Of a stretch of DNA of 57,429 nucleotides, positions 1 through 9,024 are shown one piece after another; position 1 is the first letter of the stretch, and the number at the start of each line of letters is the position of its first letter. Origin of the DNA: Bacteroidaceae bacterium (GTDB lineage Bacteria > Bacteroidota > Bacteroidia > Bacteroidales > Bacteroidaceae); contig JAFYQQ010000002.1 in assembly GCA_017559845.1 (NCBI GenBank), positions 1 to 57,429 on the forward strand, written 5' to 3'. The notes below the pieces were generated by a model that did no database searches, was not told the origin of the DNA, and worked only from the letters and a program-made list of their open reading frames with translations. The position numbers and the translations under genes are program-made.

Positions 1-251
1 GAATTTTCGTATAAATCCAGCTGGAAAGTCGAAAGTGCCCAGTTGGAAAATTTTTATTTCCCAGTTGGAAAATTATTTTTTTCCAGTTGGAAAGTCAAAA
101 TTTCGCAGTAGGGCAAAATAGGGCGACTTTTTAGGTTTGTTTTTGAACTATTTTAGGCGACTTTTGTTCATTTTGAAACCAATATGCGGTTTGCGGACAA
201 AAGTAAAAATGTTTGACAGTGAGCGATGAGCGATGGGCAATGAGTTGTGAG
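1..251. repeat. Inverted-repeat element, copy A (22-bp phased sites)
   Basis: This stretch is nearly the reverse complement of 53007-53265 (by eye roughly 85 % identical) and may continue beyond the window start. It holds five direct units starting at 17, 39, 61, 83 and 105, exactly 22 bp apart. Four begin with CCAGCTGG or CCAGTTGG followed by AAA; the fifth is degenerate (GCAGTAGG). After the array comes an AT-rich part with two GGCGACTTTT boxes, then GAGCGAT-type heptamers from about 218. No gene is visible. Confidence 0.85.
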
Positions 252-445
252 TAATGAGTTTTAGATTGGACAGAAGAACAAAAGAACATGTTTTCTATTG
301 TCGGGTCACAGACCCTTATACTCAGAAACAACGAATAACATATTCGCCGTAACAGAAGGACATGTTTTTTGCTTTTGAATCTTTTGTTCTTATGTCAAAT
401 CTCATCGCTCACAACTCATTGCTCACCGCTCACCGCTCACTGCTC
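213..445. repeat. Imperfect fold-back with GAGCGAT heptamer runs
   Basis: Two inverted arms, about 213-290 and 363-445, each carry a run of degenerate heptamers (GAGCGAT / reverse complement) and a 12-bp perfect match AAGAACAAAAGA (274-285) against its complement (380-391). About 70 bp lie between the arms. The right arm runs into the end of the neighbouring minus-strand oxidoreductase gene, whose TGA (444-446) lies inside the heptamer run. This looks like a small repetitive element sitting at the 3' end of that gene. Confidence 0.5.
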
Positions 446-3400
446 ATCTCTTGTCATTCAACACTTCGTAGGCGTAGCGGGCATAGTGGGCTTGGAGACC
501 GTGGGCATAGCGTTCCAGCACCTCGCGTGCCATGCCGTTTTGGTCACCACAGCGGTAGAGGGCGCGAGCCAGATGCAGTTCCTTCAGTGCGGCATTGCGT
601 GTGGAAGTGTCGTCTGTGCCGGGCACTACGGAGGCGCGGGCTTCGGTATAGTCCAACATGGAGTGGTGCCGGATACCGGGCGTGGAGAGCAGATCCGCCA
701 GTTGCTTTATGGCTTTCTGACTGCCGATGGCCTCTGTGGCCAGAGCAATGGAACGGAAGTGGGAGAAGGTGTTTTCGGGCTGGAGCAGGGCTGCCTTTTC
801 CAGTATGGCAGGCAGAGTGGCCGCTTTCCGGGCGTTGCCCAGCGCCATGATGAGGGCATCCAGACGGCTCAGGCAGCTTCCGAACTGCCCCATGCCGGTA
901 TAGTGCCATCCCGCATCCCATTTCTCGTATTCTCGGATGGCTTTCTCCAGCACGGAAGTGTGGCTGCTGTCTCCGAGCATACAGAGGATGCTTGCCAGTA
1001 TGAGTCGTTCTCCGTCGGTCTTTTTTCGGTCTATCTCTACTCTCATCATGGATCTGCAGCGGGCAGGGTCTGTGAGCAAGATTTCCAGTCCTTTGTATTG
1101 GTCGGTCACGCTCTTGGCGGCTGCCTGCAACTGTTCGCGGGTGAAGCCTTCGAAGGCCTGGTCGGTGAGTACGCGTTCAGGCAGATTGCCAATCTCCACC
1201 AGATGCCGTTGCACCTTTTTGATGTCAATCTTGTGCGGCAGTTTGCCTTCCTTGACACACAGGGCAGAGAGATAGCCCACGGCATAGCCCTGGTTCTGGA
1301 GGCAGGGCTGCATGCGTATGACGGGCATGGCGTCGCGGTGGGCGCTGGCACCCAGTCCGGTGGTGATGATGCCGTCCAACCCCTTCGGCAGCAGGCAGCG
1401 CAAGGGCAGGTCGGCATCGTATATCTTGTGTCGCTTTTCGGGCGGATTCAGGATGAAGTAGGGGTCTACAATCATGCCGTGGGTGTCGAACGAGCTTCTG
1501 TGATAGGAGATGGTGTCGGGATAGCGCCGTTGGTTGATGACATCGTAGACAGTTACGGCATATTCGCCCACCACCCTGCGGCGTTCGCGGGTCTGCGGCA
1601 GCTTCACCATGTCAAACTCTCCCTTTAGTTTCGCCTTTGCCTGGACAAAGGCTCTTGACACATCCAGAATGTCCGAGTCGTCGACAAAGAGCCAGTCGTT
1701 GTTGTTGTAATAGTCGCCGGGCGACCATTTTCCTGTGCCGGCACCCTGTACCGCCAGTGTCTTGGCTCCGGTGTATTCGTAGTCTGCTCCGGCAGCGATG
1801 GCAATGTCAGCGCTTCCGGTGCTGTCAATCAGCACATCGCACAGGACAACACCGCGCCCCTGGGGCGTAGTGACCACAATGCCCTTTATGCGACGGCCTT
1901 TCCTGACTGCGCCGCAACCCATGACACCGAACCAGAGCGTGCCGCCAGCGGCAAGAAACTCGCGCCTGAGCCATTCCATCTTCCAGTCGGCGGGGAAGTG
2001 GCCTTTGTGCTTGGGGATGCGGGGATGGGTCTTTCCACCCATTTCCAACACGCCCTTGTCCACCTGTGCGGTGTATCCTTCGCGGAAGCCGTCCCAATAG
2101 ACACCAATCATGCCCAGGGTACTGAGTCCGCCCAATCCGTGCAGATAGTCGAGCACCAGTGTGCGTGCGCCGTGGCGTGCGGCAGAGATTCCGGCAGAGG
2201 CGCCGGCGGTTCCGCCTCCCATCACCACCACATCGTAGTGTCCCAATACGGGTATCGCCCCTTCTGGCGAAGAAACGGTCTTGTTGCCCTTGATGGGGCG
2301 TAGTGGCGCCAGCAGCTCCTTGATCTCTCCCCAATCGGCGCCGTTTGTGCCTACGGGTTTTGCCAGAACGTTTTTCTGAATCTCCCATGTCTTCATCTTT
2401 TCCGAGATGCGCTCGCCCATGACTTCGCCGAGCAACATGGCCTGGCAGGGCCTCATGAGGCGGGCGGCCAGTTCGCGCGGCATGGCGGCGCAAGGTCCCA
2501 GAATCCACAAGTTGGGTGCCTGCCTGACGATGCAACTTTCTGCGGGAAGTTCGCGAGCCGAACGGCAATCCTTCCCGGCCTCGCTTTCACATTTCACATA
2601 CTGGCTGGGGGTGTACCACAGCAAGTCAGAGCTGTCCACCTGGTCAGCATCCCAGAGGAGGGAACGTATCTCCTGTTCTATGCGTGCGATGGTGGCAAAC
2701 GAGTTGTCGTCTGTCTGCATGCCGAACGTGTATTGTGTGGCGGGATATTCTCGTCCGTTTACCTTGAGCGGAGTTTCCCAGCGTTCGGAACGGATGATTT
2801 CCTCCGCATGTTTGGGGGCGTTGCCCACCACCGTAAAGCTGTATTCCTGTATGCCGGGGACAAAGGGACTCCACTCCGCACCGAAACAGCGTGCGACGGT
2901 GGCTTCGTGCGTGGCGTCGATGATGGCGCGGCAGCGTATGGCCTCTCTTCCCGAACGGTTGGCGATGACGATGCCTGCCAGTGTGCCGTTCTTGGCGACC
3001 AGTACGTTTGTGGGCATGCTGCTGTAAAGGAAATCCACGTTGCGGTGGATTAGTTCATCCTCAAGAATGGTCTTCACCTCCAATGGCGTGGGGCGGCTTC
3101 CCTTGCCGAAGATGCGGCGTGCCAATGGTGTGGACGGTCTTTCGCCGCTCTGCAGGTTATACAGGTGGCTTCCGCAGATGTCCTCGCCCAGATAGGGCAT
3201 GGGGCAGACGAGAAATACCCTCCAACCTCTTTTGGCGGCAGCCGCGGCACAGACCACGGCACGGGAACTGCCGCCCACAACCACCAGGTCGGTCTCGGCC
3301 AGAAGCGGGATCTTCCGCTGGCTCTCTTGTGCCCAGTTCTTGTCTGGCATTACTTGCTGCATTGCCGACTTGGCTTCTGCGGTCTGTCCCATGGAAGCCA

Positions 3401-3449
3401 GGATTCCCCCGGCTGCTGTAATTTTCAGAAAGTCCCTTCGTGTGTACAT
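444..3449 (-). CDS. Tat-exported double FAD-dependent oxidoreductase-like protein
   Basis: The 1001-residue protein starts with a twin-arginine signal (MYTRRDFLKITAAGG). Two FAD_oxidored-type halves follow. The second, near residue 402, has a canonical dinucleotide-binding motif (DVVVMGGGTAGASAG). The first, near residue 52, has a degenerate one (DLVVVGGSSRAVV) lacking GxGxxG. The last ~230 residues look helical and HEAT-like. It lies 11 bp downstream of the GH27 gene on the same strand, so they are probably co-transcribed. Export plus a glycosidase partner suggests oxidation of a sugar-derived compound in the periplasm, but the substrate is unknown. The family call is firm; the loss of FAD binding in the first half is an inference from the motif. 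The stop codon lies inside a dispersed repeat, so the native C-terminus may have been altered. Confidence 0.85.
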   Translation of the reverse strand: MYTRRDFLKITAAGGILASMGQTAEAKSAMQQVMPDKNWAQESQRKIPLLAETDLVVVGGSSRAVVCAAAAAKRGWRVFLVCPMPYLGEDICGSHLYNLQSGERPSTPLARRIFGKGSRPTPLEVKTILEDELIHRNVDFLYSSMPTNVLVAKNGTLAGIVIANRSGREAIRCRAIIDATHEATVARCFGAEWSPFVPGIQEYSFTVVGNAPKHAEEIIRSERWETPLKVNGREYPATQYTFGMQTDDNSFATIARIEQEIRSLLWDADQVDSSDLLWYTPSQYVKCESEAGKDCRSARELPAESCIVRQAPNLWILGPCAAMPRELAARLMRPCQAMLLGEVMGERISEKMKTWEIQKNVLAKPVGTNGADWGEIKELLAPLRPIKGNKTVSSPEGAIPVLGHYDVVVMGGGTAGASAGISAARHGARTLVLDYLHGLGGLSTLGMIGVYWDGFREGYTAQVDKGVLEMGGKTHPRIPKHKGHFPADWKMEWLRREFLAAGGTLWFGVMGCGAVRKGRRIKGIVVTTPQGRGVVLCDVLIDSTGSADIAIAAGADYEYTGAKTLAVQGAGTGKWSPGDYYNNNDWLFVDDSDILDVSRAFVQAKAKLKGEFDMVKLPQTRERRRVVGEYAVTVYDVINQRRYPDTISYHRSSFDTHGMIVDPYFILNPPEKRHKIYDADLPLRCLLPKGLDGIITTGLGASAHRDAMPVIRMQPCLQNQGYAVGYLSALCVKEGKLPHKIDIKKVQRHLVEIGNLPERVLTDQAFEGFTREQLQAAAKSVTDQYKGLEILLTDPARCRSMMRVEIDRKKTDGERLILASILCMLGDSSHTSVLEKAIREYEKWDAGWHYTGMGQFGSCLSRLDALIMALGNARKAATLPAILEKAALLQPENTFSHFRSIALATEAIGSQKAIKQLADLLSTPGIRHHSMLDYTEARASVVPGTDDTSTRNAALKELHLARALYRCGDQNGMAREVLERYAHGLQAHYARYAYEVLNDKR

Positions 3450-3460
3450 GGTCGGAATGG

Positions 3461-5116
3461 TTATTGCGGAACCTCAACGCCGCGTGCGCTTTCAATGACA
3501 CGGCGTCTGGTGTTTCCTGGATAAATCTTCATGAGTGCCACGCCGTGCGGAGCCACTTGTGTGTCGAAGCGTTCACTCGCTTCAATCTCTGCCACGTCTT
3601 TCTGGCGCCACACATCGCGTATCTTCTGCTTGCCGCGGAATCCTAACGAGCGGGGAATGAATCCGATGGTGAGCGGCTCATTGCTGATGTTGAACATGGC
3701 AACCGCCATGGAGCCGTCCTCCAGGTGCTTTACATAGGTTACGTACTTGTCGCGGGTGTAGTATCTGTAGGCCTGCATGCCCAGCGGGTCTTGGTTGATG
3801 TCGTTCACCTCGTTGTTACACAACAGGCTGATGGTGAACGGATCCAGTTGTGCCATGTCGCAGCCGATAAGCAGAGGCGAGGCCAGCATGGCCCAAAGCG
3901 TCATGTGGGTATATTGCTCGTCTGGTGTAAGTTTGGTGTAATGCAGATTGGGTCCCCAACCCACCATGCCCAGCACCAGCATGTCGGCATCCGACCAATG
4001 GCCGGGACGGTTGAAGGGTACCCAGCGGTCCTGGCCCTCGAAACCAATCTTATAGATGCTGTTCCAGTTGTCGCGGATGTCGCCCGTGGTACGCCAGCAG
4101 TTGGACTTCTGCATCCAGACGGGCGCATCGCCATAAGGTGCAGAGTTGGAAAGACTGTATACGATGTCGCGCCTTTGTGCCAGCAACGCCTCGTGCATCT
4201 CTGTGGCGTAATAATGGTCGTTGGGGTTCCAGTCATACTTCAGATAGTCCACACCCCATTCGCCCCACTGCTTGGCGTCTTCCTTGGCAAAGGAGTAGCG
4301 GCCGTGGTAGTAATGCTCTTTTCTGACGTTGTTTCCTTGCGGGTCGTCGGGCATAACGTATTTGTAGTTCTCGTTGTGCTTGCCCTCCTTTATCCAGTCG
4401 TATGTGCCGTCCTCGTTGTCGCATTGTGTGCCGATGTGGCCGGCATAGGTCCCCACCCAGGGGCCGGAGTAGATGCCCAGTTTCAGCCCCATGTTGTGAA
4501 GGCTGTCTGCCAGTTGTTTCATGTCGGGGAACTTGCGGTTGGTCTGTATGGCATTGTGTTTCCCGCCACGGATACCCTGCCATCCGTCGTCAATGTTGAT
4601 GTAGGTCCATCCGTAGTCGGCCAGTCCTTTCTCCACCATTGCTTTGGCAGAGCTCATCACCTTCTCCTGACTTACGCTGTTGCCCCAGCAGTTCCAACTG
4701 TTCCAGCCCATCGGAGGGGTGAGGGCAATCTCGTCACCCACTTCAATGCGCAGGTCGCGGGAGTCTTTGCCCAGGCTGTTGGTGGCATACAATTTCACAC
4801 GGAATGTGCCGCGCTTCTTCACGCTGCCGCGGATGTATCCTGTTTCGGGGTCGAGCTTTAATCCCTTTGGCAGTCCCTCGGCCGAAAAGGTAATGGGACG
4901 CTTGCCGGTGGCGGCAATGTTATAGAGGAAAGGGGCGCCGGGGCGCACGCCGAAGACTTTGGCGCTGTTGATGCGCGGTGTTTCGGGAGCGGGAGGCGTA
5001 AGGATATGGGCGGAATAATCGGGCGGGGTAACTTGTTGTCCCTGGGCGGTCATGGCCATTGTGCAGCAAAGTGCCAGGGCCATCCATCTTGTGGTTCGGA
5101 ATATGTTTTTCATCAT
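3461..5116 (-). CDS. Secreted GH27 alpha-galactosidase with putative Ig domain
   Basis: A 551-residue exported protein with an N-terminal signal peptide (ALALCCTMAMTAQGQ). A He_PIG-type Ig domain spans about residues 45-130 (LPKGLKLDPETGYIRG). The GH27 (melibiase) barrel follows: it opens with PPMGWNSWNCWGNSV, has YINIDDGWQG, and the nucleophile motif KYDWN near residue 292. The acid/base aspartate is probably in HWSDADMLVLG near residue 375. The reaction is hydrolysis of terminal alpha-galactosides with retention, in the periplasm or at the surface. ATG also occurs one codon downstream (5113). It is transcribed with the oxidoreductase below it and lies 68 bp downstream of the tryptophanase-like gene, with a GC-rich hairpin between. 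An alpha-N-acetylgalactosaminidase specificity cannot be excluded. Confidence 0.92.
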   Translation of the reverse strand: MMKNIFRTTRWMALALCCTMAMTAQGQQVTPPDYSAHILTPPAPETPRINSAKVFGVRPGAPFLYNIAATGKRPITFSAEGLPKGLKLDPETGYIRGSVKKRGTFRVKLYATNSLGKDSRDLRIEVGDEIALTPPMGWNSWNCWGNSVSQEKVMSSAKAMVEKGLADYGWTYINIDDGWQGIRGGKHNAIQTNRKFPDMKQLADSLHNMGLKLGIYSGPWVGTYAGHIGTQCDNEDGTYDWIKEGKHNENYKYVMPDDPQGNNVRKEHYYHGRYSFAKEDAKQWGEWGVDYLKYDWNPNDHYYATEMHEALLAQRRDIVYSLSNSAPYGDAPVWMQKSNCWRTTGDIRDNWNSIYKIGFEGQDRWVPFNRPGHWSDADMLVLGMVGWGPNLHYTKLTPDEQYTHMTLWAMLASPLLIGCDMAQLDPFTISLLCNNEVNDINQDPLGMQAYRYYTRDKYVTYVKHLEDGSMAVAMFNISNEPLTIGFIPRSLGFRGKQKIRDVWRQKDVAEIEASERFDTQVAPHGVALMKIYPGNTRRRVIESARGVEVPQ

Positions 5117-5131
5117 GTTAATTTAATGTTT

Positions 5132-5162
5132 GCCCCGTCAGCACACAGTATGCTGACGGGGC
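5132..5162 (-). terminator. Intergenic hairpin between lyase and GH27 genes
   Basis: A perfect 12-bp stem (GCCCCGTCAGCA with its complement, 7-nt loop) lies in the 68-bp gap. It is not followed by a T-run on the minus strand. It may therefore be a partial terminator or an RNA-processing and stability hairpin rather than a strong intrinsic terminator. Confidence 0.5.
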
Positions 5163-5184
5163 GGTGTTAATTGAAAGTCTTTTA

Positions 5185-6633
5185 TTACAGGCTGTCGCCG
5201 AAGTCTTCCTTGAATTTGGAAACGAGTTCTTCCTGCCAGTGTCCGATTTCCTTCAGACGGCCGAAGAAGAAGCGCAGCACGCTTGGCTCTTCCACCCACT
5301 TGAGTCCGCCGATAAGTTCGCGGTTGTCCCACAACCACTTCACACGGTCGGCCACATACTTGATTTGTGATAAGGTGTATACGCGGCGGGGTACGGCCAG
5401 ACGCATCAGCTCCAGTTCGGAGAAGCGTTCCGTTCCGTCCGGTTCGCGCTGTTCTGACAAGGTTCCGCGTTCCATACCACGGATACCACCGGCAATGTAA
5501 AGTGCAGTGGCAACGGCGGCTGCGGGATACTGGTCGTGGGGCATGTCGGGTACAAAGCCTTGGCAGTCAAGGTGGGCACCCAAACCGCCGGCGGGTTTGA
5601 TCATGGGCACGCCATAGGCATCCAGTTCGTTCACCAGGTAAGAGATGAACTCGGGTCCGTGGCTCAGGTAGTCCATATCCAGTGACTCGTACAATCCTTC
5701 TGCCATGGCCTCGATAGAACGCACGTCAATACCGCCATAAGTGAGGAAACCTTCATACAAGGGGATGTATTCCATCATGCTCTTGATCAGCTCGGTATTG
5801 TGGCTGATGATGGCACCTCCGCGGGCAAAACCAAGTTTGCGGGCAGAGAAGTAGATGATGTCCATCTTGTTGGCCAGCAAGTGGTAGATTTCCTTGGGAG
5901 TCATGTACTTGCACTGGGCCTCGCGGGTCTTCATGAAGTAGATGTTGTCCTGCAGCAATGAAGCGTCCAATACGCTGGGCACGCCAAATTCGTGGCAGAT
6001 GTCGGCAACGGCCAACATGTTCTCCAAACTTACGGGCTGTCCGCCGATAAGGTTTGTTCCGGCCTCAACGCGTACGTAGGCCACCTTGTCGGGACCGTAT
6101 TCGCGGATGGTCTTCTTCAGTTCTTCCAGGTCGAAGTCGCCCTTGAAAGGATCATCGCTCTGGGGCAGCAAACCCTTCTTGGCAACCAACTCCAGCACCT
6201 CTCCTCCGCAACGTGTAACGTGCGCCTTGGTGGTGGTGAAGTGGAAGTTCATGATGGCCACCATTCCGGGCTTTACAAAGCGTTCGGCCAAGATATTTTC
6301 GCAGGCGCGTCCCTGGTGGGCGGGCAATACGTTGTCCACACCGAAAACCTCCTTCATGGCTTTCTTCAGGCGGTTGAAGGTTTCGCTTCCGGCGTATGAG
6401 TCATCGGCAAGGTGCATTGAGGCAGTCTGACGGTCAGACATGGCATTCACGCCCGAGTCGGTAAGCATATCCAGATAAATATCCTTGTTCTGCAGCAAGA
6501 AGGTGTTGTTACCGGCCTGTTGGATGGCACGCAGACGTTCTTCTACGGGCAACAAGTTGAGTTTCTGAATCACGCGCACCTTATGCATTTCCAGGGGCAC
6601 CTGATTCTCTGGTTTGTAAAATTTAACTGACAT
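5185..6633 (-). CDS. tnaA: Tryptophanase-family beta-eliminating lyase (PLP)
   Basis: 482 residues from the ATG at 6633; a longer in-frame start at 6675 overlaps the promoter box and is rejected. Family marks are LTDSGVNAMSDRQ near residue 60, LPAHQGRACEN, EAGTNLIGGQP, IPLYEGFLTYGG and VPRRVYTLSQIKYV. The PLP lysine is in SARKLGFARGG near residue 267, matching the position of Lys270 of E. coli TnaA, although the surrounding SAKKDAM is changed to SARKLGF. The expected reaction is tryptophan to indole, pyruvate and ammonia; tyrosine phenol-lyase belongs to the same family and cannot be excluded. The protein is cytosolic. A TAACTTTG promoter box lies 39 bp upstream. The GH27 gene follows on the same strand. 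Confidence 0.85.
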   Translation of the reverse strand: MSVKFYKPENQVPLEMHKVRVIQKLNLLPVEERLRAIQQAGNNTFLLQNKDIYLDMLTDSGVNAMSDRQTASMHLADDSYAGSETFNRLKKAMKEVFGVDNVLPAHQGRACENILAERFVKPGMVAIMNFHFTTTKAHVTRCGGEVLELVAKKGLLPQSDDPFKGDFDLEELKKTIREYGPDKVAYVRVEAGTNLIGGQPVSLENMLAVADICHEFGVPSVLDASLLQDNIYFMKTREAQCKYMTPKEIYHLLANKMDIIYFSARKLGFARGGAIISHNTELIKSMMEYIPLYEGFLTYGGIDVRSIEAMAEGLYESLDMDYLSHGPEFISYLVNELDAYGVPMIKPAGGLGAHLDCQGFVPDMPHDQYPAAAVATALYIAGGIRGMERGTLSEQREPDGTERFSELELMRLAVPRRVYTLSQIKYVADRVKWLWDNRELIGGLKWVEEPSVLRFFFGRLKEIGHWQEELVSKFKEDFGDSL

Positions 6634-6672
6634 AATCTTATCTTTTTTATATGAATAAACGTATTTGATAGG

Positions 6673-6680
6673 CAAAGTTA
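6673..6680 (-). promoter_or_regulatory. -7 box of tryptophanase-family gene
   Basis: On the minus strand this reads TAACTTTG, matching the Bacteroidetes TAnnTTTG -7 element. It lies 39 bp upstream of the ATG at 6633. No clear TTTG lies at the -33 distance. Confidence 0.6.
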
Positions 6681-6760
6681 TAGAAAATCTTTCAAAAATC
6701 AGCTATTCCAATAATAAAACTTACATTCTGTTCTGTAGGTTTGCTTTTGCCAAAGAAAAA

Positions 6761-6791
6761 TTGTCAGAAGAGAATTTATTTCATACCTTTG
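6761..6791 (+). promoter_or_regulatory. Bacteroidetes promoter for the 6821 gene
   Basis: TTG at 6761-6763 and TACCTTTG at 6784-6791 are separated by 20 bp. The ATG at 6821 follows 29 bp downstream. This promoter decides the start, because the longer reading frame from 6665 would overlap it. Confidence 0.75.
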
Positions 6792-6820
6792 CGATAATTA
6801 TATATAATATGTTATACCCT

Positions 6821-7681
6821 ATGAAAAGGATGATAATGTTTGTTTGTGCGCTGATTGTCGCATTGACTTCCTATGCTACGGCTCAGCAAGCCAATGTCAT
6901 TTATATTGATGGTGTGAGATGGGCAATGTTTGAGGAGCCCCTTATTTCCGATTCAGTCCTTTATACCCGTATGATGGATTTGCTTCCGAAGGAACGCTCC
7001 CGTTCCACCGCCAACTGGGAAGGCTATACAAGCTATTGGAGTCTTAAAAAGAGAAAACTTTGTCTTGACAGTATCCGTGTGGAACTGTACAATAAGGAAG
7101 CCCAGGAAACTTGGTTCATGAACATCCCCCAGTCTGACATGTGCAAACTGTTTAAAGACTATTTGAGAAAGGGTAGGATTGTGGCGTCATGGTTTAACGG
7201 GGAAATACGGGTCGGACGCGGGCAACTTGTCCGGTATCGGCATGTTGCTTATGACAGGAATCATGAGAATGAAATATTCTTCACGTTTAGTCGGGGACGC
7301 GTAAAGGCTAAAGAGGAATGGCAAAACAGACTGATTGACGGGTATTCTTTTACTTCTCTTCGCTATCAGATGAAGCCAGAAGAGATCAGAACGTTATTGC
7401 CCTTGCATCCGGAGAGGTTCCCGGAATTGGATAATGTGAAAGAGGTCAGTTTTAGTGTTGTCATAAACGAAGTGGATTCGTTGGGCCGTATCGCAGATTG
7501 TAAGGTCTCTTCAAGAATATGGATTGATAAACATCAGACGAAATCCATATCGCATCAAGGAATTGAAGAGGAAATGAAACAACGTATTATGGCCGTCCAT
7601 CCGTGGAAAACAACCTATTTATACGGTAAGTACTCCCCTTTTGAAAAGGCCGATGCTTTCCTTTATGTTTTCGGTAAATGA
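6821..7681 (+). CDS. Exported hypothetical protein
   Basis: A 286-residue protein with a clear signal peptide (MKRMIMFVCALIVALTSYATAQ). The mature part starts with a short segment VIYIDGVRWAMFEEPL; a charged middle follows. The C-terminal ~80 residues (SVVINEVDSLGRIADCKV, then a helical EEEMKQRIMAVHPWK) are reminiscent of the TonB C-terminal fold, but this is a weak impression. I do not recognise a family. It has its own promoter and is a single-gene unit between the divergent lyase gene and a repeat-bearing intergenic region. A role at the cell envelope is all that can be inferred. Confidence 0.75.
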   Translation: MKRMIMFVCALIVALTSYATAQQANVIYIDGVRWAMFEEPLISDSVLYTRMMDLLPKERSRSTANWEGYTSYWSLKKRKLCLDSIRVELYNKEAQETWFMNIPQSDMCKLFKDYLRKGRIVASWFNGEIRVGRGQLVRYRHVAYDRNHENEIFFTFSRGRVKAKEEWQNRLIDGYSFTSLRYQMKPEEIRTLLPLHPERFPELDNVKEVSFSVVINEVDSLGRIADCKVSSRIWIDKHQTKSISHQGIEEEMKQRIMAVHPWKTTYLYGKYSPFEKADAFLYVFGK

Positions 7682-8157
7682 ACCCTTTTCTTTACATATA
7701 GGGTAATGCGCAGAACCAAACTCGCTTGAACTATTGCCGAACGATGCCGCATTCCGATTATATAACAATCAAATGTAAAGGAGGGTTAAACCATAAGTGA
7801 AAAATACTCGCAACTCATAGTCCCCTGCTCATAACCCATCGCCCCATAGAACAAACGGCATGGCGTGGCAGGAAAATTTTCCTCGCGAGGGAAAAAGCGG
7901 GGGATGTGCCGCAATTGACACCCCCTCTTCTTTCATCCTTCCAATGTTTTGGAACCCATAGGTCTAATTTTGGAACTTACTTTTGTTCCGCTGCTTCGCT
8001 TTTACCGCAGAAAACAGCAGCAAAAGCGCGTTACATGTATCACACTACAAACAGCTACAGTAGCACTTTACATTCGTGTATCACGCTACAAACAACTACA
8101 GTAGCACGATACACTCGTGATTCGGTGAGATGCTTAAACGAATTTAAGCTTTACATA
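7682..8157. other. Gene-free region with palindromes and short tandem repeats
   Basis: No gene is supported. Two back-to-back palindromes, GGAAAATTTTCC (7871-7882) and CCTCGCGAGG (7881-7890), share two bases. A GGAAC-rich patch follows at about 7945-7990. From 8032 to about 8120 there is an imperfect direct repeat of about 37-41 bp, just over two copies, each with GTATCAC and CTACAGTAGCAC. Heptamer-like CTCAT motifs occur near 7810-7835. Confidence 0.6.
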
Positions 8158-8988
8158 TTACTCAATAGGAATCTGAATTACCGACAGCCATTGTTTCGGG
8201 TCCTCTTGATTCCATGCCCCGTCAATGTAGCAAGTACGGAGAGGCCCAGCCATCTTATAACCTTCTTTTTCCATATAGGTAAAGGCTTCGGCGAATGATT
8301 CATGGAAGCGTTCGTAAGGACCGACGTGCTTCATGCAGAGTACTTTAGGCACAGCGTCAAGATGCTTGAATTGGATGATAGCATTGTCTGTACCCATCTC
8401 TTCCACCTGTTCGCAATACTCGATATCAATGTCGGTGGGGCGATACTCCTTATTGTGCTCAATGGTGAAGCAATAGCCTGGAGCCGGGCACTTGCAACCG
8501 AGGCGTTGCATCTCTGGACCTATTTTCTCTACACATAGCGGACCGAGGGCGGCATAATTAGGGATTACTTCGCGATGGCTTGCCACGATAATTTCGGGCA
8601 AAGATTGAATACTGAATTTAGATTTATACATTGTTTTAATTTTTTTGTGAGCATTCACCCAGTTGATCAACTGACTGCGTCGTGCCACCAATAATTGCAG
8701 TTGTCGTTCCGTCTTCTCTATCTTCTCGTTCAGTTGCTCGACACTTGGGGCGTGTGCCCCTTCTTCGTACAACTCCTTGATTTCGTCAAGCGAGAAAGCG
8801 AGACTTTGCAATTGGCGGATAGTATTGAGCCTTTGCATCTGTTCAACGCTGTAATAGCGGTAGCCTGTCCATTCGTCCACTTCGCAGGGATACAACAATC
8901 CTTTTTGCTCGTAGTGGCGCAGGGTCTTCACGGTCACTTGCATCATCTGTGAGAACTCTCCGATTTTTAACTTTGTTTTCTTTCTCAT
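8158..8988 (-). CDS. MerR-family regulator with GyrI-like effector domain
   Basis: 276 residues from the ATG at 8988. The N-terminal winged helix-turn-helix is typical of MerR (KIGEFSQMMQVTVKTLRHYE, then TGYRYYSVEQM), followed by a coiled coil (about residues 75-110). A GyrI-like/AraC effector-binding domain occupies the C-terminal ~150 residues (about 125-276). This is the BmrR-like architecture, in which a hydrophobic ligand in the C-terminal domain twists the operator DNA and activates transcription. No efflux gene is adjacent, so the target is unknown; it may control itself. The upstream promoter has a long 22-bp spacer containing the interrupted dyad CCCTTGGG, as expected for a MerR target. 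The longer frame from 9057 overlaps that promoter and is rejected. Confidence 0.88.
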   Translation of the reverse strand: MRKKTKLKIGEFSQMMQVTVKTLRHYEQKGLLYPCEVDEWTGYRYYSVEQMQRLNTIRQLQSLAFSLDEIKELYEEGAHAPSVEQLNEKIEKTERQLQLLVARRSQLINWVNAHKKIKTMYKSKFSIQSLPEIIVASHREVIPNYAALGPLCVEKIGPEMQRLGCKCPAPGYCFTIEHNKEYRPTDIDIEYCEQVEEMGTDNAIIQFKHLDAVPKVLCMKHVGPYERFHESFAEAFTYMEKEGYKMAGPLRTCYIDGAWNQEDPKQWLSVIQIPIE

Positions 8989-9024
8989 AATCGCACGATT
9001 TTTATCTGACTTCGAAATCTGTTG

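Noticed and set aside
5132..5162. Strong intrinsic terminator after the tryptophanase-like gene
   Set aside because: The hairpin is good but there is no T-run on the minus strand, so it is listed only as a low-confidence hairpin.
3461..6633. Polysaccharide utilisation locus
   Set aside because: GH27, GH97, DUF4838 and glutaminase-A-like genes are scattered and no SusC/SusD pair or hybrid two-component regulator is in the window.
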